Assembly (NCBI RefSeq): GCF_002205895.1
Contig: NZ_NJDE01000002.1
Location: 248,001 to 312,000, forward strand
DNA: 64,000 nt
Reading direction: 5' to 3'
DNA from: Saccharibacillus sp. O23
Lineage (GTDB): Bacteria > Bacillota > Bacilli > Paenibacillales > Paenibacillaceae
Under the pieces are notes generated by a model. The model was not told the DNA's origin and made no database searches. It worked only from the letters and a program-made list of their open reading frames with translations. Position 1 is the first letter of the stretch. Every line of letters starts with the position of its first letter. The translations under genes were made by a program, and so were the position numbers. Of the stretch, positions 34,087-41,966 are shown piece after piece.

Positions 34087-34606
34087 AATTCATACTCCCT
34101 CTCGAGTTGGATTGAAATTTGTTCATCAGCGCGGTACGCGCCCGCATCAGCCGCGCTTTCACGGCGCTCTCCGTCACTTCCAGCGTCTGGGCGATCTGCG
34201 AGATGCTCAGGTCTTCGAAATAATGCAGGATGATCACCGTTCGCTGCTTATCTTCGAGCCGATCGACCACGTCGCGCAGATCCACCTGATCGTATTCGTT
34301 CGTGCGCGAAGCGGTCACCGGGAAGTCGGCTACGGTTACAGTCCGCCCGCGGCTTCGAAGCAGCGTATTGCATTCGTTGATCAGAATGCGGAAGATCCAT
34401 GTTCGGAAAAATTGCGGCTCCCGCAGCGAAGATATCGAACGGTAAGCTTTGAACACCGTCTCCTGCATGGCGTCCGCCACGTCTTCTTCTTTTCTGAGCA
34501 TCGACCAAGCCATATGGTGCAGCGCGTCTTCCGTCTGCCGCATCAATTCCACGAAAGCTTCCCGATCCCCGTCTCTTGCCCGTCGGACTTGTTCTTCTTC
34601 GATCAA
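34073..34606 (-). CDS. ECF RNA polymerase sigma factor
   Basis: A 177-residue sigma-70 of the ECF group: region 2 (VRRARDGDREAFVELMRQTEDALHHMAWSMLRKEEDVADAMQETVFKAYRSISSLREPQFFRTWIFRI reads as sigma2) and region 4 (LEDKQRTVIILHYFEDLSISQIAQTLEVTESAVKARLMRAR). TTG 34606 is the start, seven bases after AAAGGAAG; no in-frame ATG exists. It overlaps the anti-sigma gene. An ECF-like GTAACC about 60 bases upstream hints at autoregulation, but the -10 spacing is not standard, so I do not annotate the promoter. Confidence 0.9.
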   Translation of the reverse strand: MIEEEQVRRARDGDREAFVELMRQTEDALHHMAWSMLRKEEDVADAMQETVFKAYRSISSLREPQFFRTWIFRILINECNTLLRSRGRTVTVADFPVTASRTNEYDQVDLRDVVDRLEDKQRTVIILHYFEDLSISQIAQTLEVTESAVKARLMRARTALMNKFQSNSRGSMNYESI

Positions 34607-34728
34607 GCAGCATCTTCCTTTCTTCTTTTCGGATGAACATTAGATGGACGGGTCCGACGTTCGGTTACATCGAATTCGGCGAATAATGAAATAGACGCCG
34701 TTCAACGCGGAATCCCGGCGGAACGCAG

Positions 34729-34767
34729 CAAAAAAAGCGCCCGTTCGCGGGGAGCGAGCGGACGCTT
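34729..34767 (-). terminator. terminator of the aldehyde dehydrogenase gene
   Basis: On the minus strand AAGCGTCCGCTCGC pairs with GCGAACGGGCGCTT (two mismatches) around a 4-base loop, followed by T7. Confidence 0.7.
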
Positions 34768-34812
34768 GCGGCAGTGCGGAAAGCGAAGAAAGCGGGGAGA
34801 AAGAAAAGAAAA

Positions 34813-36126
34813 TCAGACGCCGCGCACCAACATCGACTTATGATGCGAGAACGTCTCGAAGCTTTGGCGGCCGTGATACGAACCCATGCCGCTCTCGCCG
34901 ACGCCGCCGAACGGCAGCTCGTGAGAACTCATATGCAGCAGCGTTTCGTTGACGCAGCCGCCGCCGAACGAAACGGTATTCAATACGAGATTTTGAACCT
35001 CTTGATCGCGGGTAAACAGATACAGGGCCAACGGCTTCGGACGATCGACGATCTTCTCGAGCACGTCGTCGAGATCGGTATACGTCATCATCGGAAGGAT
35101 CGGTCCGAAGATTTCTTCCTGCATGACCGGCGATTCCCAGTCGATGCCTTCGAGCAGCGTCGGTTCGATCAGCAGCTGTTCGCGAACCGAACGTCCGCCG
35201 ATCAGCGCCTTGCCGTCCTGCAGGAAGCGGCTCAAGCGATCGAAGTTGCGTTCGTTGACGATATGCGGGAAATCGGGATTCGACAGCACGTCTTCGCCGT
35301 GTTTGTCCGCGATCTCGAGCTTGATCTCCTGCACGAGCGCTTCGCGGACGTCTTCGTGCACCAGCAGATAATCCGGCGCGACGCAGGTTTGTCCGGCGTT
35401 CAGGAACTTGCCGCGTACCAGGCTTTGCGCCGTTTTCTTGAGATCGGCGTCAAGGTGCACGATCGACGGGCTTTTGCCGCCCAGTTCGAGCGTGGTCGGC
35501 GTCAGATGCTCGGCCGCCGCTCGCATCACGACTTTGCCGACCGGCGTGCTGCCCGTAAAGAAGATATAGTCGAATTTCTCGCGCAGCAGTTCGGTGCTGG
35601 TCTCGACTTCGCCTTCCATGGCGGCCACGAATTCCTGCGGGAAACATTCGGCGATCAACTGAGCGCTGATCTTCGAGACGTTCGGTGTCAGCTCGGACGG
35701 CTTAAGCACCGCGGTATTGCCGGCCGAGATCGCGCCGACAAGCGGAGAGAACGCCAGTTGGAACGGATAGTTCCACGGCGCGATCACCAGCGTGACGCCG
35801 TACGGTTCGGGATGGATGCGGCTTACGCCGTCGGGAATCTGGCTCGAAGTCGGCACGACGCGAGGAGCGGCCCATTCTTCCAAGTGCTCCAACGTATAAT
35901 CGAGTTCGCCGAGGACCAAACGGATCTCCGTGTGGAAGCCTTCGGCTTCGGATTTGTTCAGATCGGCGCGCAGCGCGGCCAGAATGCGGGTCTGATAATC
36001 TTCGATTCCTCGGCGCAGCCGTTTGAGGGCTTCGATGCGGTAAGGCAGGCTTTTGGTCTGTCCGGTGCGGAAAAATCGGCGCTGCAAGGAAACCAGTTCT
36101 TGTGCGCTCAGCGTTGCGGAAGTCAT
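34813..36126 (-). CDS. aldehyde dehydrogenase, class 3-like
   Basis: A 437-residue NAD(P)-dependent aldehyde dehydrogenase. PWNYPFQLAFSPLVGAISAGNTAVLKPSE is the cofactor-binding segment, FFTGSTPVGKVVMRAAA the NAD loop, LELGGKSP carries the general base Glu and LNAGQTCVAPDYLLV the catalytic Cys. The short form without the N-terminal extension groups it with the YwdH/AldH class 3-like enzymes that oxidise medium or aromatic aldehydes. ATG 36126 follows CAGGAGAGATTC. It is divergent from a TetR gene that probably represses it. Confidence 0.9.
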   Translation of the reverse strand: MTSATLSAQELVSLQRRFFRTGQTKSLPYRIEALKRLRRGIEDYQTRILAALRADLNKSEAEGFHTEIRLVLGELDYTLEHLEEWAAPRVVPTSSQIPDGVSRIHPEPYGVTLVIAPWNYPFQLAFSPLVGAISAGNTAVLKPSELTPNVSKISAQLIAECFPQEFVAAMEGEVETSTELLREKFDYIFFTGSTPVGKVVMRAAAEHLTPTTLELGGKSPSIVHLDADLKKTAQSLVRGKFLNAGQTCVAPDYLLVHEDVREALVQEIKLEIADKHGEDVLSNPDFPHIVNERNFDRLSRFLQDGKALIGGRSVREQLLIEPTLLEGIDWESPVMQEEIFGPILPMMTYTDLDDVLEKIVDRPKPLALYLFTRDQEVQNLVLNTVSFGGGCVNETLLHMSSHELPFGGVGESGMGSYHGRQSFETFSHHKSMLVRGV

Positions 36127-36143
36127 GATGAATCTCTCCTGTC

Positions 36144-36172
36144 ATTTATGTTTTTATAAATTAAATTGTCAA
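36144..36172 (-). promoter_or_regulatory. candidate promoter of the aldehyde dehydrogenase gene
   Basis: Minus strand TTGACA (36172-36167), 17-base spacer, ATAAAT (36149-36144). The -35 is embedded in TTGTCAACAA, a small dyad, and a related TTGACA lies at the tetR promoter, so both could be bound by the same repressor. Confidence 0.4.
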
Positions 36173-36234
36173 CAACTCATGATTCGGATTATAAAGGACT
36201 TTGAAAAGAACGGCAATAACCATCAAATACACGA

Positions 36235-36264
36235 TTGCGGCTTATGACTCATTTGACATATAAT
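36235..36264 (+). promoter_or_regulatory. candidate promoter of the tetR gene
   Basis: TTGCGG (36235-36240), 18-base spacer, perfect TATAAT (36259-36264). The sequence between includes ATGACTCATTTGACA, whose inverted form resembles TGTCAACAACTCATGA at the opposing promoter. Confidence 0.5.
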
Positions 36265-36300
36265 TGGGGTCTGACTTTTTGAGAAAAGAAAGGAGCACGC

Positions 36301-36912
36301 ATGATGACGATTCATTCCGATCCGCCGAAAAGGTTGGATCCCCGAGTCGCGCGTACGCGCAAGACGCTCAGCGAAGCGCTGCTTGAGCTGTTGAACGAAA
36401 AATCGTATGACCGCATTACCGTCGTGGATATTACGGAACGCGCGAACGTCAACCGCAAAACCTTTTACCTCCATTACGAAACCAAAGATCATCTGCTTCA
36501 GAGCGTAACGGACGAGATTCTGGACGACTTGTTCGGAAAAGCGAAAGCCGCGCAGCGTTTGGAGCTGTCGATCGACGAGATGCAGAATTATATGGCCGGA
36601 CGCGTCTTCGCCTATGTCAAAAAGCATCGGACGTTCTTCGAAGTCATGTTCGAGCGCAAAGCGATGACGGACTTCGTCCAATACATGAAGCGGTATTTCG
36701 CGCGTTTCTATGAAGAGAAGTTCGCCGATCTCGACGAAAGCAAACTTCCGGTGCAAAAAGACGTGCTCGCCAGCTATATCGGGTCCGCTTATGTAGGCGT
36801 GATCCACGGCTGGCTGAACGACGGGATGCGGCAGCCGCCGGAAGAGATGACCAGACAGATGATTTTGCTTAATTCGCAAGGACCGATTCAAACGGTGAAA
36901 AATTCACAATAG
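36301..36912 (+). CDS. TetR-family repressor
   Basis: A 203-residue regulator with a helix-turn-helix at residues about 20-65 (SEALLELLNEKSYDRITVVDITERANVNRKTFYLHYETKDHLL) and a ligand domain of the same subgroup as the regulator at 31390. ATG 36301 or 36304 can serve; AAAGGAGCACGC is ahead of both. Divergent from the aldehyde dehydrogenase gene. Its last codons (VKNSQ) lie inside the first copy of a 16-bp repeat that recurs downstream of the next two genes, suggesting that sequence was the source of the repeat. Confidence 0.88.
   Translation: MMTIHSDPPKRLDPRVARTRKTLSEALLELLNEKSYDRITVVDITERANVNRKTFYLHYETKDHLLQSVTDEILDDLFGKAKAAQRLELSIDEMQNYMAGRVFAYVKKHRTFFEVMFERKAMTDFVQYMKRYFARFYEEKFADLDESKLPVQKDVLASYIGSAYVGVIHGWLNDGMRQPPEEMTRQMILLNSQGPIQTVKNSQ
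36896..36911 (+). repeat. 16-bp direct repeat, copy 1
   Basis: TGAAAAATTCACAATA, coding for the last residues and stop of the TetR protein. It contains the small dyad GTGAA/TTCAC together with the preceding G. Identical copies lie at 38298 and 39034. Confidence 0.8.
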
Positions 36913-37059
36913 AGGACTGAAAATCCAAAACCCGAATAAAGAAGCTGATGGAATAGAGGAATTGGGCATTTGGAGCGAAGTCGTGACGGAACTTGTTCAT
37001 TTTGCGTTCATTAGGAGAAGCGTACTTGCCCAAGAACATCTATTCCAAGGAGGCCACTC

Positions 37060-38100
37060 ATGCGTCTGAAAGAACTGAAAGACATGATGCTGCTCCCCGA
37101 CCGCGAAATTCTGCTCAACCGTCTGGTTAAGATCAACAATAACGATATCCTGCTGATTGCCATTACATCGGAGCGCGGGATTCATAAGCTATGGACACTC
37201 CGCCGATTTCCGGATTATTTATATGAAGAACAACCGGCGGATGAACCTCAAGAACCCCTTTCGAATCGCGATCGCGTGCAGCAGTCTTTGCAGGGGGATA
37301 CGATTTTCGAAGATCAGGAGGATCATATCTCCAAGATGATCATCCAAGATCGGCTTATGACCTTTAACGGCATGGAGGCGCGGTTTTGCACGGAGCAGGA
37401 TCACGAGACCTATATGAGGCTGCAGCATTTTGTGGAAAAGGGAGTGGACCTCTCGGGATTCGCGGAAGCAGAGCTCTACCGTTTATTTCTGACTTCCTAC
37501 ATGCAAGATTCCTCCGAACCTTTTCCGGATCTGGATTTGAACAAAGAGCTGGATATCGCTTTGCGATTCGATCGTACTTTTCGCAGAATTCCTTTGCAAG
37601 TCGAACCCATCGTGCTGGAATACGGCCATTCGCCGCAAGCGATCCGGCGTTCTTTTTACGATTCCGTACATGAAGAGAATCGTTCCTTCTATATGTACGG
37701 ATGGACCCATTACGATGTCTGGGGAGAATACGAAGAAATGTTAGCCAGACCTTGCTCGCCGGGATTTACGGACGAAGAATGGCAGCAGGTCAAAGAGCAG
37801 CGACGCAGCAGTCTGCTGGCGATCTGTCCCGAAGGAAAGAATCTGGCTCGTATCGAATACGAAGTGGAAGGCGATATCCAGCTGGATTTTTATGCGAAAG
37901 ATTACTTGGATGCCGAAGCGTTGTCGACCTCATACCCATCGCCTATGTCTGTAGCGTTCGGACCCACTTCGGAAAAATCCGATGTACGTAAAAGACAAAA
38001 GGCCATGATTGGCCCGATAGACAAAACGTTTAACGGAAGTCTGGTTGTCGAATTGCTGTCTTATCATGCAGAGTTTCCGGAAATCACGATCGAACTCTGA
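37060..38100 (+). CDS. hypothetical protein of the accessory zone
   Basis: A 346-residue soluble acidic protein, ATG 37060 after CCAAGGAGGCCACTC. No recognised domain. It has a long charged middle part and ends with MIGPIDKTFNGSLVVELLSYHAEFPEITIEL; the start MRLKELKDMMLLPDREIL and that end are both found again in the gutted copy just downstream. Codon use is somewhat AT-richer than the flanking core genes, suggesting acquisition. No signal or membrane segment. Confidence 0.6.
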   Translation: MRLKELKDMMLLPDREILLNRLVKINNNDILLIAITSERGIHKLWTLRRFPDYLYEEQPADEPQEPLSNRDRVQQSLQGDTIFEDQEDHISKMIIQDRLMTFNGMEARFCTEQDHETYMRLQHFVEKGVDLSGFAEAELYRLFLTSYMQDSSEPFPDLDLNKELDIALRFDRTFRRIPLQVEPIVLEYGHSPQAIRRSFYDSVHEENRSFYMYGWTHYDVWGEYEEMLARPCSPGFTDEEWQQVKEQRRSSLLAICPEGKNLARIEYEVEGDIQLDFYAKDYLDAEALSTSYPSPMSVAFGPTSEKSDVRKRQKAMIGPIDKTFNGSLVVELLSYHAEFPEITIEL

Positions 38101-38124
38101 TTGATTGAATCGAAGGAGGTTATT

Positions 38125-38297
38125 ATGCGTCTAACCGATCTGAAAGACAGAATGCTGCTGCCCGACCTTAATACCACGAGTACGGATTAAAAAGTCGAGT
38201 CAGCCTAATCGGTCCGGTGGATCGAACATTTGAAGGCAGCATCGTCATCGAACTGATGTCGTACTACAAAGAACTTCCTGAAAATATTTTAACATAA
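38125..38297 (+). pseudogene. internally deleted duplicate of the gene at 37060
   Basis: ATG 38125 has GAAGGAGG upstream and reads MRLTDLKDRMLLPDL, a near copy of the start of the preceding gene. After the stop of that frame another frame reads YHEYGLKSR then LIGPVDRTFEGSIVIELMSYYKELPENILT to 38297, matching its C terminus. About 290 internal codons are missing, with the join near 38172-38176. So this is a tandem duplicate reduced to its two ends. It cannot make a meaningful protein. Confidence 0.8.
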
Positions 38298-38313
38298 TGA
38301 AAAATTCACAATA
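38298..38313 (+). repeat. 16-bp direct repeat, copy 2
   Basis: Identical to the copy at 36896, placed immediately after the stop of the gutted duplicate and 27 bases before the next gene. Confidence 0.8.
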
Positions 38314-38340
38314 GAAAACATAAGGGGTACACTCAAAACA

Positions 38341-39009
38341 ATGGAAAAAACGAAAACGTTAGGTATACTGGGCGTCGTACATAACAACGAACTGCGCATA
38401 CAAACCGGCTTAACGCTTGAGCTCATCCGCGAATTGATTACGGAGTTCAATCCGGACGCGATCTGCGGAGAAGTGCTGCCGACCAGCTTCGAGCGATACA
38501 AGCGTAATCGGGAAGAACGGGGCTATTGGGGTGAGCCGCCGAGCGAATACTATGACCTGATCTTCCCGCTGTGCGAAGAGAAGGGGATCGATTTCGTACC
38601 GATCGATTGGATCGAGCTTGATGTCTGGAACGACTTCGATCCTTTGCGAAACTATGAAGGAGAAGAACGCGCGAGGTTAGAGCAGGAAGACGAAGAATGG
38701 TGGCAGCGTCAGCTCGCAGGTGCGAGGCAGGGGAGGATTCCTTTCAACAACGAAGCCTTCGACGAAGCGACCCGGCGCAAATACGAACGAATGGCCGAGC
38801 TGGACCCGGAAGCGCATGCGTTTCGCTGGACCGGTCGGCATCTGATCATGGTGCAGCGAATTCGCAACACCATCAAGCAGCATCCGGGCCAACGCATGCT
38901 GTGCATCGTCGGAGCCGATCATAATCATGTGCTCAACGAAGAACTTCGGAATATGGAAGGATGCGAAGTCATCTATCCGCTGCGCGGAGAGCAGAGCGTT
39001 GCAAAATAA
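38341..39009 (+). CDS. TraB/ChaN-like (TIKI superfamily) protein
   Basis: A 222-residue soluble protein. TLGILGVVHNNELR at the start, AICGEVLPTSFERYKRN, and HLIMVQRIRNTIKQHPGQRMLCIVGADHNHVLNEELR near the end give the pattern G..H / GE / R..I..... / G..H of the TraB-TIKI-ChaN fold, whose members are metal-dependent peptidases or haem-binding proteins. The two histidine motifs and the glutamate would form the metal site. It has no signal peptide or membrane helix, so it is cytoplasmic. ATG 38341 follows AAGGGGTACACTC. The specific role is unknown. Confidence 0.55.
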   Translation: MEKTKTLGILGVVHNNELRIQTGLTLELIRELITEFNPDAICGEVLPTSFERYKRNREERGYWGEPPSEYYDLIFPLCEEKGIDFVPIDWIELDVWNDFDPLRNYEGEERARLEQEDEEWWQRQLAGARQGRIPFNNEAFDEATRRKYERMAELDPEAHAFRWTGRHLIMVQRIRNTIKQHPGQRMLCIVGADHNHVLNEELRNMEGCEVIYPLRGEQSVAK

Positions 39010-39033
39010 CATAAAAATAAATATTTAAGATAA

Positions 39034-39049
39034 TGAAAAATTCACAATA
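39034..39049 (+). repeat. 16-bp direct repeat, copy 3
   Basis: Third identical copy, 24 bases after the TraB-like gene; it shares the extended ATAA 5' flank with copy 2. Confidence 0.8.
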
Positions 39050-39113
39050 ATAAAACCAAAGTCAAAACCGGAAAAAATTAAACCGAAAAACCGTAAACCA
39101 TCGAAACCAAAAC

Positions 39114-39151
39114 AGCCAAAGCGCTGACCTGAAAAGACCGGCGCTTTGGCT
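39114..39151. terminator. bidirectional intrinsic terminator
   Basis: AGCCAAAGCGC pairs perfectly with GCGCTTTGGCT around a 16-base loop; it separates the TraB-like gene from the convergent hcp. Confidence 0.75.
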
Positions 39152-39176
39152 TAATCTTATGTTAAACTCGGAGAAC

Positions 39177-40868
39177 TTAAGCCCCCATAAACATCTTCAT
39201 ATCGTCTTCGACGTTCGTGATGCCGCCGATGCCGAAGTTCTCGACCAAGACGTTCACCACGTTCGGCGACAGGAACGCCGGAAGCGTTGGACCGAGGTGA
39301 ATGTTCTTGACGCCCAGATAAAGCAGAGACAGCAGCACGATTACGGCTTTCTGTTCGTACCACGCGATATTATACGAGATCGGCAGATCGTTGATATCGT
39401 CCAGCCCGAAGACTTCTTTGAGCTTGAGCGCGATCACGACGAGCGAATAGGAATCGTTGCACTGTCCGGCGTCGAGCACGCGCGGAATGCCGCCAATCTC
39501 GCCGAGATCCAGCTTATTGTATTTGTATTTGGCGCAGCCGGCGGTGAGAATCACGGTATCCTGCGGAAGTTCCTTCGCGAAATCCGTGTAGTAATCGCGG
39601 GATTTCATCCGTCCGTCGCAGCCGGCCATGACGAAGAAGCGGCTGATCGCGCCCGTCTTCACGGCATCGACGACTTGATCAGCGACGTTCATCACGGCAT
39701 CGTGCGCGAATCCGCCCACGATCTCGCCGGTCTCGATCTCCGTCGGCGCTGCGCAGGTCAAAGCCTGCTCGATGAGCGCGGAGAAGTTTTTCGGCGCGCC
39801 GTTCTCGCCGTCCGGAATATGAGCCACGCCCGGATAACCGGTATTGCCCGTCGTATAGAGGCGGCCGACATAACTGTCTTTCGGTGGCACGATGCAGTTG
39901 GTCGTCATCAGGATCGGACCGTTGAACGATTCGAATTCTCTGTTCTGCTTCCACCAAGCGTTGCCGTAGTTGCCGTAGAAATGCTCGTATTTCTTGAACG
40001 CCGGATAATAGTGGGCCGGAAGCATCTCGCTGTGCGTGTAGATATCGATACCTCTGCCTTCGGTCTGTTTCAAGAGCTGCTCCAGATCTTTGAGATCGTG
40101 ACCGCTGATGAGAATGCCCGGACGGCGGCCGACGCCGATCTTGACTTTCGTGACTTCCGGATTGCCGTAAGCGCCGGTATTGGCGCGGTCGAGCATCGCC
40201 ATCGCGTCGACGCCGTATTTGCCGGCTTCGAGGTTCAGCGCGACAAGGTCGCCCGCTTCCAGCGTATCGTCCAGCGTCGCAGCCAGCGCGCGGCGGATAA
40301 ACGCGTCGATTTCCGGATCGATCTCGTCCAGATGTCCGGCGTGATAAGCGTAAGCGGACATGCCTTTGAGACCGTAGATCAGCAGTTCGCGCAGAGAACG
40401 GATATCTTCGTTTTCGGTACGCAGCACGCCGACCGTCTTGGCTTTGGCATCGAATTCGCTTTCTTCGCCGGTCCAGACGGCGGCGTCCGGCAGATTGTCG
40501 GACGCGTTCGGGAACTGCGCGCCGCGCAGCGCGCGGATCTCGTCGCGAAGCGCCAACGCTTCGCGGTTTTTCGCGAGGAAGACTTCGCGGTCGAAGTTGG
40601 CGTTCGTGATCGTCGCGAACAGCGAGTCCATGATGAACAAGGAGACGCGACGTTCCGTCTCGGTCGGCAGGTCGAGATCCAGACTGAGGAACGAGATGCC
40701 TTTGAGCGTATGAACGAGCAGATCCATCAGATTGGCGACGTCATGCGGTTTGCCGCAGACGCCCGCGATCGTGCAGCCGGTACCTTTCGAAGCTTCCTGA
40801 CATTGGAAACAGAACATGGACGGTTGGTTGTTTTCGATGCTTTCGTTAGACGGGGATTGCGAATTCAT
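39177..40868 (-). CDS. hcp: hydroxylamine reductase (hybrid cluster protein)
   Basis: A 563-residue Hcp. The N-terminal cluster motif C-x2-C-x8-C-x5-C is seen in [22 protein letters not shown], the spacing of the [4Fe-4S] type, and the hybrid cluster ligands in [36 protein letters not shown] and DAGQCNDSY. Hcp reduces nitric oxide or hydroxylamine and is induced without oxygen. ATG 40868 is chosen for ATCGGAGGAAATCGACC; the longer frame overlaps the promoter. A near-perfect Fnr box lies ahead. No hcr partner gene is present. Confidence 0.95.
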   Translation of the reverse strand: MNSQSPSNESIENNQPSMFCFQCQEASKGTGCTIAGVCGKPHDVANLMDLLVHTLKGISFLSLDLDLPTETERRVSLFIMDSLFATITNANFDREVFLAKNREALALRDEIRALRGAQFPNASDNLPDAAVWTGEESEFDAKAKTVGVLRTENEDIRSLRELLIYGLKGMSAYAYHAGHLDEIDPEIDAFIRRALAATLDDTLEAGDLVALNLEAGKYGVDAMAMLDRANTGAYGNPEVTKVKIGVGRRPGILISGHDLKDLEQLLKQTEGRGIDIYTHSEMLPAHYYPAFKKYEHFYGNYGNAWWKQNREFESFNGPILMTTNCIVPPKDSYVGRLYTTGNTGYPGVAHIPDGENGAPKNFSALIEQALTCAAPTEIETGEIVGGFAHDAVMNVADQVVDAVKTGAISRFFVMAGCDGRMKSRDYYTDFAKELPQDTVILTAGCAKYKYNKLDLGEIGGIPRVLDAGQCNDSYSLVVIALKLKEVFGLDDINDLPISYNIAWYEQKAVIVLLSLLYLGVKNIHLGPTLPAFLSPNVVNVLVENFGIGGITNVEDDMKMFMGA

Positions 40869-40938
40869 GGTCGATTTCCTCCGATTCTTATCGTGCAAAA
40901 TGGGTGTTCGCTTGCCGTGTGAACGGTCGTATGATTTC

Positions 40939-40980
40939 ATTGTAAAATATTCAAATTCAATGCTTGTGATTCCGCGCACA
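40939..40980 (-). promoter_or_regulatory. Fnr box and -10 of hcp
   Basis: TGTGATTCCGCGCACA (40965-40980, plus strand) matches TGTGA-N6-TCACA at 9 of 10 positions. On the minus strand TACAAT (40944-40939) is a -10 and would start RNA near 40932, placing the box centre at about -41, the class II activator position. Confidence 0.65.
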
Positions 40981-41064
40981 ACAAAAAACACGACTTTGCG
41001 AACGTATCCGAATCCTGATGCAACGTTTGCCGAAAGGCGCGCGTTCTAACAAAAGAGGTGAATC

Positions 41065-41847
41065 ATGATAGCATATTCGAAACTGGTCGCTTTACGTCCT
41101 CGTCTTGATGAAGCGCTGCGGTATTCGCTTCGCTTGCACGAGAACTATACGCAGACAGCAAGAGTCAAATTCGAAGAGAGGTTGAATCTTTTTTCGCGCG
41201 AAGAATTGATTCTGACTTGGGCATGCAGCCAAATCGGCCTAAGCGCCGAAGGAGAGCGGATCGAAACGGAGAACGGCAAACAACGAATTACCCGGTATCC
41301 GATTCCGATCCCGGAATCTGCCGAAGAACTGCTGATCCGATACGCGGGATATTATGTTTTTCGCAGCCGCTCCGAACTGATTCGACGATTAAGCGGATAT
41401 ACGGCACTCGCGCAAGAAACGGAGAAAGGATGGAGGATTCTTCAAGGACTCCCGGTAAGCCGCGCAGCTTCTGAAAAAGAGGATCGGCTCGACTATCCGG
41501 CATGGAGTCAAGAGCCCGCGTTCACCGACCGGCCTACGCAGATCGTTGCGATGGACTATACGGACGGACAATACGATTATTTCGAAGCCCGCGAAGACGT
41601 TGCCGGGGAGCTCGCCTCTTTGCAAACTCGTTTTGACGCCTGGATGGCCGCGCAAGAAGGAATCCAACCGTTTCGCGTTCATCAGACTCACGTATACGAG
41701 AACGAGATCGTATTCGAAGATTGGGGACATCTGATCGGTCACGAAGATTTCATCGATTGGATTCATACGCGAGTATGCGGAGAACGAGTCATACGTAAGC
41801 TTTTCGAAACGCCGAACGGGAAAGCCGCGGCTTGCGTTTCGTTCTGA
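41065..41847 (+). CDS. hypothetical protein
   Basis: A 260-residue soluble protein, ATG 41065 after AAAAGAGGTGAATC. No family recognised. It has a helical N terminus (FEERLNLFSREELILTWACSQIGL) and an aromatic, acidic C terminus (NEIVFEDWGHLIGHEDFIDWIHTRV). There is a conserved-looking MDYTDGQYDYFEAREDVAGE segment in the middle. It sits alone, divergent from hcp, and may belong to the same accessory zone as the genes from 37060. Confidence 0.55.
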   Translation: MIAYSKLVALRPRLDEALRYSLRLHENYTQTARVKFEERLNLFSREELILTWACSQIGLSAEGERIETENGKQRITRYPIPIPESAEELLIRYAGYYVFRSRSELIRRLSGYTALAQETEKGWRILQGLPVSRAASEKEDRLDYPAWSQEPAFTDRPTQIVAMDYTDGQYDYFEAREDVAGELASLQTRFDAWMAAQEGIQPFRVHQTHVYENEIVFEDWGHLIGHEDFIDWIHTRVCGERVIRKLFETPNGKAAACVSF

Positions 41848-41887
41848 AATGTCGCGAATCGGCGTCTACTTCCGTTTTTTTGCGCGC

Positions 41888-41925
41888 AAAAAAACGACGG
41901 CCGCCCAGAAAGGCAGACCGTCGTT
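41888..41925 (-). terminator. terminator of the MFS gene
   Basis: On the minus strand AACGACGG pairs with CCGTCGTT around a 17-base loop, followed by a T7 run. A 20-bp perfect palindrome, T7 GCGCGC A7, directly abuts it at 41875-41894. Confidence 0.65.
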
Positions 41926-41966
41926 CGATAAAGTTTCCGATCGATATCGAAAATAAAAAGGAACAG

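Noticed and set aside
34590-34680. Self-regulated ECF promoter ahead of the sigma factor gene
   Set aside because: A GTAACC-like -35 exists, but the candidate CGTC -10 is only about 12 bases away, shorter than the usual 15-17, so I could not support it.
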